Origin: Mytilus trossulus
Taxonomy: Eukaryota > Mollusca > Bivalvia > Mytilida > Mytilidae
Reading direction: 5' to 3'
Assembly (NCBI RefSeq): GCF_036588685.1
Contig: NC_086383.1
Location: forward strand, 51,046,448-51,110,447
DNA length: 64,000 bases
Part shown: piece after piece, positions 1 through 11,322 of the stretch
Position numbering within the stretch: the first letter of the stretch is position 1
Layout: each line of letters begins with the position of its first letter
Translations under genes and position numbers: made by a program
The notes under the pieces: model-generated
Database searches by the model: none
What the model was told of the DNA's origin: nothing
Seen by the model: only the letters and a program-made list of their open reading frames with translations

Positions 1-121
1 GTTGTAATAGAAGACTGGTACCTGAACTAGTTTCTCTATAAGTTTCCTTGTACTAGCTGTAGAGTTTGATAAATTTTACAAGATTATGAACATTTAAAAC
101 ATGTTTGAGTTGTCATTTCAG

Positions 122-306
122 ATATTGTATTTAATCGAGATGTGGTCAGAAGCATCTATGTACCAGGCCACTAGAATATTTACCTCTAATTAAATGTATT
201 ATTTCAGATATTGTATTTAACAGAACCTGAGACTTGGTCAGCAGCCTCTATGTACCAGGCTACCAGAATATTTACCTCTAATTTAAATGTACATGTATTA
301 TTTCAG
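122..306 (+). repeat. Two extra tandem copies of a bystin exon start with its splice acceptor
   Basis: The acceptor and first three quarters of the bystin exon at 307 are repeated twice upstream, starting at 122 and 208. Each copy follows a TTTCAG acceptor. The copy at 208 is nearly identical to the real exon, lacks a donor, and reads in frame through the short spacer into the real exon (99 nt = 33 codons). The copy at 122 has changed bases and a TAA stop. Only the copy at 307 continues to a donor (GTAAAT at 405). This is a local duplication seen directly in the sequence. Whether the 208 acceptor is used is unknown. Confidence 0.85.
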
Positions 307-3300
307 ATATTGTATTTAACAGAACCTGAGACTTGGTCAGCAGCCTCTATGTACCAGGCTACCAGAATATTTGTTTCTAATCTAAATGCAAAAATGGCAC
401 AGAGGTAAATGTAACAACAAAACTTGAGTCGTGATCAATCTTAATCATAAGATTTTTTGTAAATTCAACTCCAGACCTGTGTTTTGTCTACAAAAAACAC
501 ATCATTGATGATGTAATGATAAACATTAATTAAAGATAAAAGTCTCAAAAAGTTGAAAAAATAGTTTAAACTTTCATCAGAGTCACTGTATTGCAGTTTG
601 CCTACCAGTTAACATCATATTTGAAATTTTAATCCTGGTATCTATGATGAGTTCATTTACGATATTGAAATGTTTAATTGATTATTGTTTATGGATTTTC
701 AAATTTAAGGTTTAAAAGAAATAATAACAAAAAAACTCTTTGAAAGGAAACTTTCCTTGCATGACAATAATTTTCCAACTACAAGTATAAAATGGTAAAT
801 TATAATCGAGAATATATTTTTTCAGATTTTTCAATTTGGTTTTATTTCCAAGAATAAGAGATGACATTTCAGAATTTAGACGACTCAATTTTCATTTGTA
901 TATGGTGAGTACAAAAACCAAAATATTATTAAGTGGGGATGGTATGGATTATTTTGATAAAATATTACTGTAAATTCAGAAATTATTCCAAGCATTATTA
1001 TTGCGATTTTGTCGATTAACAATTTTTGCGATATTGAGTAAAATCTGGTTGAATTCATATAAAAAAAAATTAAAAATGTGAGTTTAAATTATTGCCATAA
1101 TAACCTGTGGCAATTTTTCACAATAAAAAAAAACATTGCAATAATTTTTAAATTTTCAACATCAGTTCATCTTTAGATCAATGACAATCTAATAATAATA
1201 CAAATTATGTATATGCAAGCTTTGCCTATAAGGATCTTACGTAATTCAGCTTTTTACTTTCTGATCTGGTAAATATTACCTTAGCCAATGAAATGTCTGC
1301 CTGCAAATTTTTGAAGATGCGTATCAATTTTACAAAATCAGAGGAACAGAAAATAGAACTAAGCATTTTCTTATCCTTGCAAGCCATGCATGGACACAGG
1401 TTCTGTATCTAAACAGGTTGAATCATTAAAAAAATAAAGTTATGCACATTTTAATTTAATTGGTATACACATTGCATGTATTTCAACTTGCACATTTTTC
1501 TTCTGTAACTATTGGACATCTGTTGGTCCACTCTCGCTCAACTCTTAACTGTAATATGGTCCAATTGAAAAACTGAAATAAACAGAGCATTAATCCATTG
1601 TATTTAATAAAATAGACAAAAAACAGTAATGTTTAAGGGTCATTCCAATACAGGGTTTGTTGCAATGTCACATCTACAATAATTCAATTTTTAGGTTTGT
1701 CTGTCCCATATCAGGTTAAATGTTTTGGTTTGTCTGTCCCATATCAGGTTAAATTTTTTGGTTTGTCTGTCCCATATCAGGTGAATTTTTTTGGTTTGTC
1801 CGTCCCATATCAGGTTAAATTTTTAGGTTTGTCTGTCCCATATTGGGTTAAATATTTTGGTTATTAGAATAAAAGATAGTTTACAATGAAGTTGTCATTA
1901 TAACTTGAAACTAAATGGACATGCGCCAGTAAGCAGAGAAAACTATAACACATGTGATCGTTAGAAAGGCACATTTAATAATGATCATGAGGCGGTAAAC
2001 AGTAAAGGGAAATAACCCATCAATCATACATGTATAATCATGAAACATGGAGTAAGGGAGATAATACATGTGACAATTAATACATTACATTGGCAATAAA
2101 ATTGAGAAAGGAAATGGTGAATATGTCAAAGGGACAACCACCCGACCATAGAGCAAACAACAGATGAAGGCAACCAATGGGTCTTCAATGTAGAGAGAAT
2201 TCCCGCACCCGAAGGTGTCCTTCAGCTGGCCCCTAAAATATGCATAATAGTACAGTGATAATGGACGTCATACTAAACTCTGAATTATACACAAGAAACT
2301 AAAATTTAAAATCATACAAGACTAACAAAGGCCAGAGGCTCCTGACTTGGGACAGGCGCAAAATTGCGGCGGGTTAAACATGCAATGCATGTTTATTTGA
2401 TGAGAATTTTATAAATAAATGTCAAACCTATGAACCTGATTTTACAGTTCAATGACTAAGAAAAATTTTAGTGCAAGTTATGATGGTTTCCAATGCACAT
2501 GTATTCATCAGTGCTTTGGATTATAATTCGGAGTTTAGTATGATGTCCATTATCTCTGTACCAGGGCTTCCAAATTTTTTCTGAGCCAGCTAGACATTTT
2601 ATATTTGATCTGAATTTTAATCCCCAAGACTAAGTCACAAAAGGCAATTATGGTAATCAGATGGCCATCCCAATGATTGACATTAGATTAAAAACGATAT
2701 TAAACTTTACTTTGATATGAATTTGATGTTCTGACATAAACTGATAAAATTAGCATTGTATCACTCAAAGTGTGCACATCAGCGTGTTCATATCTGCATT
2801 AGACTCTTTATTTGTGCAAAATGAAGTTGTCTAGAACTTTATTTTCTTTTTCAAAGTCACATTTTTAAAAACTGGATGTTGACTTGACAATGGTAAAACA
2901 TGGACCATAAACGGATACGTAAAATCTGTGTACGTTTACATAGCACGACTGAGCGAAGAAGCTCTTTCCACGTTATTTCTTCAACAAAATACTTGAAATG
3001 AACGTTAGGTACAGGTATCAATGATAGTTTTAGAACTTTGAAGAAATGTAAGATGCATAATTGAATTTTCCACCTGTGCACATGCGCACACGTGTTCTTG
3101 TTCATACAATGTAGTTCTGACGATTTTTTTATGTAAAACCTTTTTAAATGTTTCATCAAATCAAGTTTATAAATGTATTTATTATAAATTTGATCTTTTG
3201 GACTAAATCAATTAGATACAAACCGCTGAAATGTACGAAAGTAATTGTGAATGGACCGATTAATTTATACGATGTCCGGTACTGAAATTAGTTTACCTGT

Positions 3301-6300
3301 CACCTGAACAGGTATAGTTTTCAGCTGTCCAACAACTAATTAGCCTTGATTAAAATTAGAAAGTATTGAAGTAAGGGTTGTTTTGATAGTAATTAATCAA
3401 CATGTCACTTTTATGACCGGAAATGTATGGCTGTTTCAGGCAAAATGTTGGGTCAAAAAGATGGTGAATTATATGACCGAAAAAGCCTTGAAAACGGTCA
3501 TTTACCGGACATTATACAAATGACCGGAATATATGACCGTTTTGGAAGCCCTGCTCTGTACTAGTATACATATTTTTTAAGGGGCCAACTGAAGGATGCT
3601 TACAGGTGCGGGAGTTTCTCACTACATTGAAGACCCATTGGTGGTCTTCGGGTGTTGTCTGCTCTATGGTCGGGTTAATTTGTTGTCGCTATGACACATT
3701 CCCCATTTCCTGTCTCAATCTAAAAATTGTAGGTTAGTCCAGTCACCATAGACAACTATTTTATAATTTGAACCACTAAAAAGTCCATTTGCCAACTACT
3801 GATTTGATTCTATTATTACACACTTTTTAAACAAATTACTTCCCTTTGTCAGACTGGTTCCATACCGGACAAAATTGGTTTTTGCCAATGCAAAGGATGA
3901 TGAATTGAAAGTGATGGATCTACGTTTTAACTAATTGTTCATGCAAAATAATTTCAGATGTCAAAAGTATTTAGCTAAGCAACAAATTAATGTAATTAAA
4001 AGATTTGAAAACCTTATAGATTACTCACATTACACACAGGTAAATTTGCTCTTTTTGCTAGCTCTCCATTGTAAATAAAAATAAAGGGAGACAACAAAAA
4101 TAAAGGTCTCTAATTATAGGGTCGATAACGGAAATTGGCAAATAGCCTATTGATCATAAAGAACCTTACACTACAACAAAGCTCTTTCTTTTCAGACATT
4201 AGGATTATATATTTATGATAATGTTACTCTTTTGCAGGCTGTCAAAAAATCCCTATTCAAACCAGCTGCCTTTTTTAAAGGTATATTACTACCACTGTGT
4301 GAGGTGAGTAATATAAACCAGTATATTGTTTATTACAGTCTTTGCACTAACACCAATAGTTGAACATAAGCCCTTTCCAGAGATTCAAATTTATTCTGAA
4401 TTTATTATTTGCAGTTGGTTATCTCCCTGTTCATGAAGTAAAACTTTGATTTTTTTTTTCCTTTTTTTTTTGATTTTTTTTTTTTTATCCCTGTTGATTT
4501 AAAGATAATATTTTGGTTAATATAAATAGAAAATTATTAGTATTATTTTGTTTCTTCCAACATACCGGTTACCAAACTTTTATAAAGCTTTAAATGTCTG
4601 AATGCTAAAGAAATGCATTGTATTCTATTTCAATTCTTACCATTGCTCAGCACTGCAAATAACCATATTTAGAATAGAAAATGAAAATTTGGAATGTGTC
4701 AAAGAGACAAGAATCTTCTAAAGAGAAAACAAAGTTCAACACTACTAGTTGGTCCTCATTGCAGCTAGAAAACCCGCATCAAGAGGCAGGGTTCAGATGG
4801 TTTTGAGTAGGTACAGGGAAAGCCAGAAAAGCAATCGAGTTGAGATGACCAATGATTATCTGTTTATAACTATTTTAGCTTTGACCACATTTTTAATTTC
4901 TTTGACAACTGCTCATGCACCCTAAGTATAAATAAATACACAACAAAACACACAGTTTCATTCTATTTTAAAGAATTTTAAAAAGTGAAGTTAAATTCTA
5001 TTTAAAAGAATTTTAAAAACTGAATTTTTTTTCAATTGACAGTCAGGAAATTGTACACTAAGAGAGGCAGTGATTGTAGCTAGTATCTTATCAAAGAATT
5101 CAATACCCATGTTACATTCAGCAGCGGCCATCTTGAAAATAGCAGAAATGGACTATAATGGTGCAAACAGTATATTTCTTAGGACATTATTGGATAAAAA
5201 ATATGCCCTTCCATTCAGAGTAATAGATGCTGTTGTTTTTCATTTTCTAAGGTAAGTTAATCTACTCACAAAACTAGTCAAACATGAATAAAGATTTGGA
5301 TTTCACATGGAGTAGTATTCACATGGAGTAGTATTCACATGGGGTAGTATTCACATGGAGTAGTATATTCACATGGAGTAGTATTCACATGGAGTAGTAT
5401 TCACATGGGGTAGTATTCACATGGAGTAGTATTCACATGGGATATTCACATGGAGTAGTATTCACATGGAGTAGTATTCACATGGGGTAGTATTCACATG
5501 GAGTAGTATTCACATGGGGTAGTATTCACATGGAGTAGTATTCACATGGGGTAGTATTCACATGGAGTAGTATTTACATGGAGTAGTATTCACATGGAGT
5601 AGTATTCACATGGGGTAGTATTCACATGGAGTAGTATTCACATGGAGTAGTATTCACATGGAGTAGTATTCAACAATATGCTGTAAGTTCAGAAATGTTG
5701 GGCCACAATTAAAAATATTTTGGTTTGTTTGAACCCTACCCAAAGGTTGAGACAGTGGGTAGGTAGGTAGGCATTTTCTTTTTTTTTTTTCAAAAAGAGA
5801 AATTAAACTATCAGTTGTTTATTAGTCTTCATGCCTATCTCATTGAAAAAAAACTTCTTCAAATCATGACAATAAAAGAGTTTGAGTAGGCAGCTTTAAT
5901 CTGGGTAGGTAGTGTTTGGGCAAACAAACCTATTCTTTTTTATGGCATTGGGGTGTAATAGTTCCTGTAATTGATGAAAAGTGGACAAAAAACATGAATT
6001 TCATTATTCCGTTTTCAGGAAAAATTAGCTACAACAAAAAAAAAAAGCAAGACAGCAACAAGATTACAAACTGATTTCCCAAAATTAGAAAAGTATATGT
6101 CAAGGTTAAGAATTCCTACATTAACCTACCAAATGACATTTATCTTCAAAAGTTCTTAGAAAGAGATTGAGTTGCACATATTATTTATTAACAAATAAAT
6201 ACATGAAACAAATTCTTTTTCTTGTACCTCCCCATGTCAGATATGTGGATTCATTAATATTTGTTGGATACCAATTTTCGTGGATTTCATGGGTATAGGG

Positions 6301-7452
6301 GAACCACAAATTTAAATACTAACAAATTGACAATTTTCTAAAGGAATGTAAGCAGAATTTGCAAAAACCATGAAATTAAATATCCACGAATATGCAAGCT
6401 TTACTGAATCCACTAAATTAAAATTGGTACCCACGAAAATAAATGTATCCACTAAAATTTGTACCCACAAAAATAAATGAATCCACAGTGTGTGAACATA
6501 GAAAAATAAGCAGGATCATAAATAGATTTTGCTATATCAAACTAGGATCATTCTTCTCACTGTGTTAGCTAGAAAGGGCTAAAAAAAAAGTACATGATAA
6601 AGGTCAGATGTACTATTCTCGTCACTTGACATATGTCATCATCCTTATCAGGGACGGATCCAGCCATTTTAAAAAAGGGGGGTTCTCCCAACCCAGAACA
6701 AAAAGGGGGGGGGGGTGTGTTCCAACTATATGTCCCCATTCAAATGCATTGATCGTCCAACCCTAGACCCCCCCTGGATCCGCCAATGCTTTTTTTTTTT
6801 ACAAAACTCTTCTCCCCTATTACTACTGAACCATTTCAAACCAAACTTTCTACACATTCGTTATTATTATTTTAGATGCTTGTATATTCGAAATACATGT
6901 ACAAAGGAACAAAAGGTTGTTCTGCAAGTTTATAAATTAATTCCTACATAACTTTTGAAATGTCAATTTGAATTTGGTCGTAGTCACTTTTACTGTTCCA
7001 CAGTTGTGTCCCTTCATCATGTTTAAAACATTATATGCAAGGGGGCATTATTTGTGTCCAAAAGACACTTTTCTCAATTTCTGTATTTTTAAGTTTTTAA
7101 TTATCGTTCCTTATCAATGAATTATATAATATATTTTATTATTACAGTTTTACAAAAGATAAAGGATTGCTCCCTGTTTACCTTATCAACCATATGTACA
7201 TGATATTTTTCATTTTTCAGTTTCACAAAAGATAAAAGATTGCTCCCTGTGTTGTGGCATCAGTGTTTATTGACATTTGTACAGAGATATAAAGAGGACA
7301 TTTCATGTGAACAATGTGAGGCTTTAATGGATCTCTTACGAGCACAAGTACACGAACAGATAACTCCAGAAGTCAGACGGGAGCTAATGAATTCAAAGCG
7401 GAGAGATTTAGAAATTGGGGAGACTTCGGCAGGAGCTATGGCCTTGCAATAA
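307..7452 (+). CDS. BYSL: Bystin, C-terminal half (5' exons lie before the window)
   Basis: Bystin (yeast Enp1) is a nucleolar and cytoplasmic factor for 18S rRNA processing and 40S subunit maturation. Five exons can be read: 307-404, 826-904, 4238-4303, 5043-5251 and 7221-7452 (stop 7450-7452). They total 684 nt, 227 residues plus stop, with every junction in phase and AG/GT borders. Recognisable bystin blocks in order are [80 protein letters not shown] and [20 protein letters not shown]. The protein ends about 13 residues past the [14 protein letters not shown] block, as in animal bystins. The first visible exon starts in phase 0, so the protein continues upstream. A weak poly(A) signal (ATTAAA) sits near 7861. 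Partial copies of the first and last visible exons precede the real ones and are listed separately. Identification is from the family sequence and is secure. Confidence 0.96.
1690..1862. repeat. 37-bp tandem repeat, about five units
   Basis: Five head-to-tail units of TTTGTCTGTCCCATATCAGG followed by a T-rich spacer lie in the bystin intron between the exons at 826 and 4238. Units differ by a few substitutions. No coding potential is seen. Confidence 0.85.
2100..2390 (-). repeat. Mussel dispersed repeat C (Penelope-type 3' tail), minus copy
   Basis: This stretch matches, in reverse complement, the sequence that follows the Penelope-like reverse transcriptase at 49.2-49.6 kb. Shared landmarks are GGTCTTCAATGTAG, CAGCTGGCCCCTAAA, TGGACGTCATACTAAACTC and AGGCCAGAGGCTCCTGACTT. 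I therefore read it as a detached 3' tail of that retroelement family. Confidence 0.7.
2527..3716 (+). repeat. Second repeat C copy (plus), split by a hAT-type insertion
   Basis: 2527-2561 and 3554-3716 join into one repeat C copy in the orientation opposite to that at 2100. The interruption is the element at 2562-3553. Together the two copies form an inverted pair, a common outcome for Penelope-like tails. Confidence 0.7.
2562..3553. mobile_element. Non-autonomous hAT-type DNA transposon (992 bp)
   Basis: Terminal inverted repeats CAGGGCTTCCAAA and TTTGGAAGCCCTG bound the element. An exact 8-bp direct duplication, CTCTGTAC, flanks it at 2554-2561 and 3554-3561. Eight-bp target duplications and CAGGG-type ends are hAT hallmarks. 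No transposase is recognised inside, so it must be mobilised in trans. It interrupts a repeat C copy, so it is younger than that copy. Confidence 0.85.
5302..5671. repeat. 16-bp minisatellite, about 23 units
   Basis: Tandem units of TTCACATGGAGTAGTA, with an A/G variant giving GGGGTAGTA, start about 50 bp after the bystin exon that ends at 5251. The two variants alternate irregularly and one unit is shortened near 5432. This suggests turnover by slippage or unequal exchange. Confidence 0.95.
6240..6488. mobile_element. Palindromic MITE (TGGATTCATT ends)
   Basis: The left end reads ATGTGGATTCATTAATATTT and the right end ATAAATGAATCCACAG. Internal copies of CGTGGAT and its complement occur in both arms. 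Elements of this look are widespread in mollusc genomes. It lies in the last bystin intron. Confidence 0.6.
6648..6787. mobile_element. GGATCC-type MITE, copy 1
   Basis: The ends are inverted around GGACGGATCCAG and CTGGATCCGCC. The interior has G runs, C runs and the shared core CAAATGCATTGATCG. Related copies lie at 23949, 27361, 30167 and 32108. Confidence 0.65.
7148..7182 (+). repeat. Partial copy of the last bystin exon with acceptor
   Basis: After an ATTACAG acceptor, about 33 nt repeat the start of the exon at 7221 (TTTTACAAAAGATAAAGGAT against TTTCACAAAAGATAAAAGAT). The copy then reads CCTGTTTA instead of CCTGTGTTG and loses homology. Use of this acceptor would soon lead to a stop, so it is probably a silent pseudo-exon. 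Confidence 0.7.
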
Positions 7453-8348
7453 ATTTTGTAAACATTCTGAAGGAATTTGATCATTGTGATTATACTGATG
7501 ATCTGTTGATTTATATGCCAATTTATTCATTGTAACTGTCCCTGTTTTCAGGATGAGCCATGTTTGTCTTAAGCATTTTCATTTGAAGATGGTTTTGATC
7601 TCATTCGACCTGACCCATTTTGAGAACCATAACTTTTATTGATATTTTCTAAAAGTGTATGGGTAGTTTTAACCAGACTTGACCAGAGTTATATAGGTTT
7701 TCCTCTTCATAGTTCCATAAGGTACACAAACTACCAATCATCATTGTTTACACATTTGTACAGCTGCTATAAAGAAATAATCAACCTCTGGTTGACAATA
7801 TTAATGGTGCAGTCTCTGATACAAAATTGTTGAACTGTAAATACTGAATGCTTTGGCTAAATTAAACACTCACATTTTCAAATTTGACAGATATTTGTGT
7901 GAGTCCCTCTGTTTGTATGTCTGTTTGTTCTCCTTTGTGTTTCTGTCTATTATTTATTTGCACAAGTCTTGTTTTCAATAGTTCAACTAACAACACATGG
8001 TTAAAATTAAAAGACAAACAAGCAAAGATACACAACTTAGACAACTAATTCTTTAGCAACACGAAGCCCATAAAAACCTGAGACTTAAATTATAAGACAG
8101 AACACACCAACTTCTAAGATATGACTATTTCAACTTCAAGGGTGTGGAGGGGGTGGTGTTATGTATTTTCCCCAAAATGTTGACAGACTATTTGTATGTG
8201 TCAATTCCTAAAATTCCAATGATTGATCACAATCAAGACTTGTGCAAACAAATGACAAAAAAACAAGCTGGAATTTAACTATAATACAAGTGCCACTGAG
8301 ACAACTCTCCATCCAAGTTGCTATATATAAAAAGTAATCAATTATAGG

Positions 8349-9331
8349 TAGTGTTGTCAAATTGTACACGTTTGCCTAACCGGTTACTCGGATAATCGTT
8401 CGACCGATTAACCGGTTAACCGGTAGTTTAAGTTGGTTTTTGAAAGCCTTATCAATATAATCCTCAACATAGATATCAGATGTGGTATGAGTGTCATTTG
8501 ACAACCTTTTATCCGAGACATAAATACGCTTTTAGAATGAAGTTTTTCCTTTAGCATTATAAGGCTTGTCCGTGAGGATTCCTGGCGTATCAACTATAGC
8601 GTTTGTACCAACTTCAGATTGAAAAAAAAATCTGAATCTCGTAGAATTGAATGTCATATGTCTGAAACCGATTATGCTTTCCTTTTCTCTATTTGTCTCC
8701 GAAAATAATGCGGTGTGTTTCAATTTAAAATGATTAATTGTAAAAAGAGAAGATGTGGTATGATTGCCAATAAGACAATTCTCCACTAGAGACAAAAATG
8801 ACACAGAAATTAAAAACTAGGTCATCGTACGACCTGTTTCTTTATGATGTTTGCTTTTTTCTTAAAGCTTATTACTCGAACTAACACGTATACGTTGAGT
8901 ACATTCACATTAGTTTGCATTTCACAATTTTTTTAATTTAAAGTAAGACTAACCTTTGCACTACGGAGGTTGCACAATTAGATGTAGGTTTACACAATAT
9001 TAGATCAAAAACGAAATAATGAAGTAATTAGTAAAATTTAATCTCATTACTGATTTGAAGTTACTGTTAAAAAAACATGTATACTAATTATGTTTCTTTA
9101 AGAAACTGCCCCGTAGTCTAATCAATTTTTTTTTATGATGCACTATAGCAATCAATTTACTTGACAATTGATCTGTCAAATTAATTACACCGACGACAAT
9201 TTTTATGATTTCAATACAGATCTATATCAAATCTATCAAAATCTATCAAAAGTCCGGTTAACCGGTTAGCGTTTTTGGTATTCGGTATTCGGTCGTTCGA
9301 CCGATTAACCGGTTAATCGTTGACAACACTA
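8349..9331. mobile_element. Non-autonomous hAT-type element with TAGTGTTGTCAA ends (983 bp)
   Basis: Ends TAGTGTTGTC and GACAACACTA are flanked by an exact 8-bp duplication, ATTATAGG, at 8341-8348 and 9332-9339. Subterminal repeats of ATTAACCGGTTAACCGG lie at both ends. The 8-bp duplication places it with hAT. It interrupts a repeat A copy. It also carries a fragment of the GAAGATGTGGTATGATTGCC repeat near 8740. No transposase is seen. Confidence 0.85.
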
Positions 9332-9469
9332 ATTATAGGTCAAAGTACAGCCTTCAACACAGACCCTTGGCTCACAGAAAAGCAAGCTATTACAGCACAT
9401 TTCAGTCAGTATGTAGCTAATGGTAATATCTTTGGTTAGGTTGCTTGTTAGCTGAACCTTGAAGTCATT

Positions 9470-9582
9470 GTTAGGTAAGGCAAACTTCCCTCCTTTTATA
9501 ATAGACTAGCCCAACACATAAAAAAATTATCTCTCTGTAGGACTAAGCTACTTAAAAAGGAGGGAAGTTTACCTTGCCTAAC
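9470..9582. mobile_element. Short foldback element (113 bp)
   Basis: Terminal inverted repeats GTTAGGTAAGGCAAACTTCC and GGAAGTTTACCTTGCCTAAC enclose about 60 bp. This is a MITE-like hairpin of unknown superfamily. Confidence 0.6.
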
Positions 9583-9810
9583 CGGACTTCCCCTTGGGAG
9601 TTTTTAGTAAGATTAACACTAAGCTTAGCTTGTATCAACCCCTCGGGTAACCATAGAGCTCAGCGAGACAGGCCAAATAACACTTTACCATTCACGTTGT
9701 TGCATTTACTCACGAACCATTCATTCTAAGCTTTTCAAATTTTAATATGTTGATACTGATGACAAAATGGAGGTCAAATTTGATATTGACGATTTTCACT
9801 TTCACTTATC
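9583..9810 (+). repeat. Detached LTR-element leader joined to one satellite monomer
   Basis: 9585-9615 is the reverse complement of 11376-11406. 9616-9690 is the reverse complement of the leader inside the right LTR at 20134-20206 (key ACCATAGAGCTCAGCGAGAC). The stretch 9705-9800 is a reverse-complement monomer of the 161-bp satellite at 20440-21244. This locus is therefore a rearranged relative of the LTR element's right border. Confidence 0.65.
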
Positions 9811-10461
9811 ATCAGTAATGGTTCTGTCGTTGTTACAGCCTCTTGTTTTTAATATAGATTAGAATGTTTTGAATTTTTGTACACTTGACCCTTTATAGTC
9901 GGCTTTTTCTGTGAGCCAAGGGTCCGTGTTGAAGGCTGTACTTTGACCTATAATTGTTTATTTTTTATATATTGCGACTTGGTTGGAGAATTGTCTCAGT
10001 GGCACTAATATTATAGTTAAATTCCAGCTTGTTTTGTGTCGGTACTAGTGAAACAATCGACATATATATATATCTCTCTAATTCTTCGTCAATTTATCCC
10101 TTTCTGCACCCATTGTATAAAAAAAATAATCAACGTGTGGTTCGGTTGATCTCAGTTCTTCATTGGTCAAAATGCGATAGTGACATCGAATTTTCTTGTT
10201 TTCCTCTGAATTTCCTATCGTGACGGCATGAAAAAAGGCGACCATGTCTGATGACATCACATAGAAAGAATACATCTTTTTGCAGATCAGTCGCAAAGAA
10301 GGAATAAGTTTGCCTGCATATTGTTTGACAATCATTAGAGAAACAGATTCCACCACCAAATCGTGTAACCCGATATTTACCCATTCTAGACAGTTATATT
10401 TGAAAATTTAACTGTCTCGGGTGGATAAATATCATACTACACTCAATGAAGTGGTAGAATC

Positions 10462-10492
<31 letters not shown>

Positions 10493-11112
10493 TGTTAGAT
10501 GTAGTTAGTACTTGGTTTGTATATCCTTATATTTGTCAATTTCAAAGGGGCGTTATGGTTTTTTCTCCATGTCAGGAATTTTCAAACAAAGTGTAAACAT
10601 AGTTCTGTTTATATTTCAATATATACTATCAGTCAAATTATTTGTTCAATATTTTACACAATAAGGTAGTAGGAAAATCTGGATTCAGAATATTTTTTTT
10701 TGTATTCTGCTTGACCACAATCTTTTTTTTCTTCAAATTGGGTAATAGAATATATTTTTTTAGGGAAAATTCATAACTCCAACCCACTCCCCCACCCTTG
10801 AAGTTGAAATAGTCATATCTTGACGTTGGTGTGTTCTGTCTTATAATTTAAGACTCAGTTTTTTGTGGGCTTCGTGTTGCTAATTCGTATGTTGTCTAAG
10901 TTGTGTATCATGTTATGTTGCTTGTTTGTCTTTTTATTTTTAACCAAGCTGTTGTTAGTTAAATTATTGAAAAAAGACTTGTGCAAATAAATGATAGACA
11001 GAGACACAAAGACGAACAAACAGACATACAAATAGAGAGACTCACATAACAATGGATACTGAATGAAGAATACAAGATCAACTGAGACCATTACAGCACA
11101 TTTCAGTCAAGG

Positions 11113-11322
11113 TGTCAGTCCCAGCTAACCTCGTCTAGGCCCAGATATCAGGCGCATTGCCTTGCTCGTTCCGTGGTAAGAGGGAGATGTCATCGAGGAA
11201 GAGGCTGGAAGTACCCAACTGTTACGTCATGTCATGTGTCCCTTCGGATCCCTCGGTGATGTACCAGTACCCTTGTGACAGGTTGGGGAAACCCCCAAGA
11301 TCTACGGGGCAATTACATTACA
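11113..11322 (-). repeat. 3' LTR (left)
   Basis: 210 bp, nearly identical to 20231-20439. Shared text includes TCCCAGCTAACCTCGTCTAG and GGATCCCTCGGTGATGTACC. The few differences (for example TACCCTTGTG against TCCCTTGTG) indicate a fairly recent insertion. Confidence 0.85.

Larger units (their letters stand above)
7868..11060. repeat. Large inverted arrangement of mussel repeats
   Basis: About 280 bp at 7868-8160 (key TCAACTTCAAGGGTGTGG) recur in reverse complement at 10780-11060. The adjoining repeat A segment at 8255-8347 plus 9332-9400 recurs in reverse complement at 9886-10038 (keys TTGAAGGCTGTACTTTGACC and GAATTGTCTCAGTGGCACT). Both arms carry later insertions. No gene is recognised between them. 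The open frames at 10078-10384 overlap a local palindrome and look non-coding. Confidence 0.7.

Noticed and set aside
2857-3159. 100-codon minus-strand frame
   Set aside because: It lies inside the hAT-type MITE at 2562-3553, and the translation has no domain-like pattern.
5302-5671. CRISPR-like array
   Set aside because: The 16-bp units are contiguous, without unique spacers, in a eukaryotic intron. It is a minisatellite.
10078-10384. Two overlapping minus-strand frames of 74 and 93 codons
   Set aside because: They overlap each other in different frames, sit over a local palindrome (around 10370-10432), and lack any motif.
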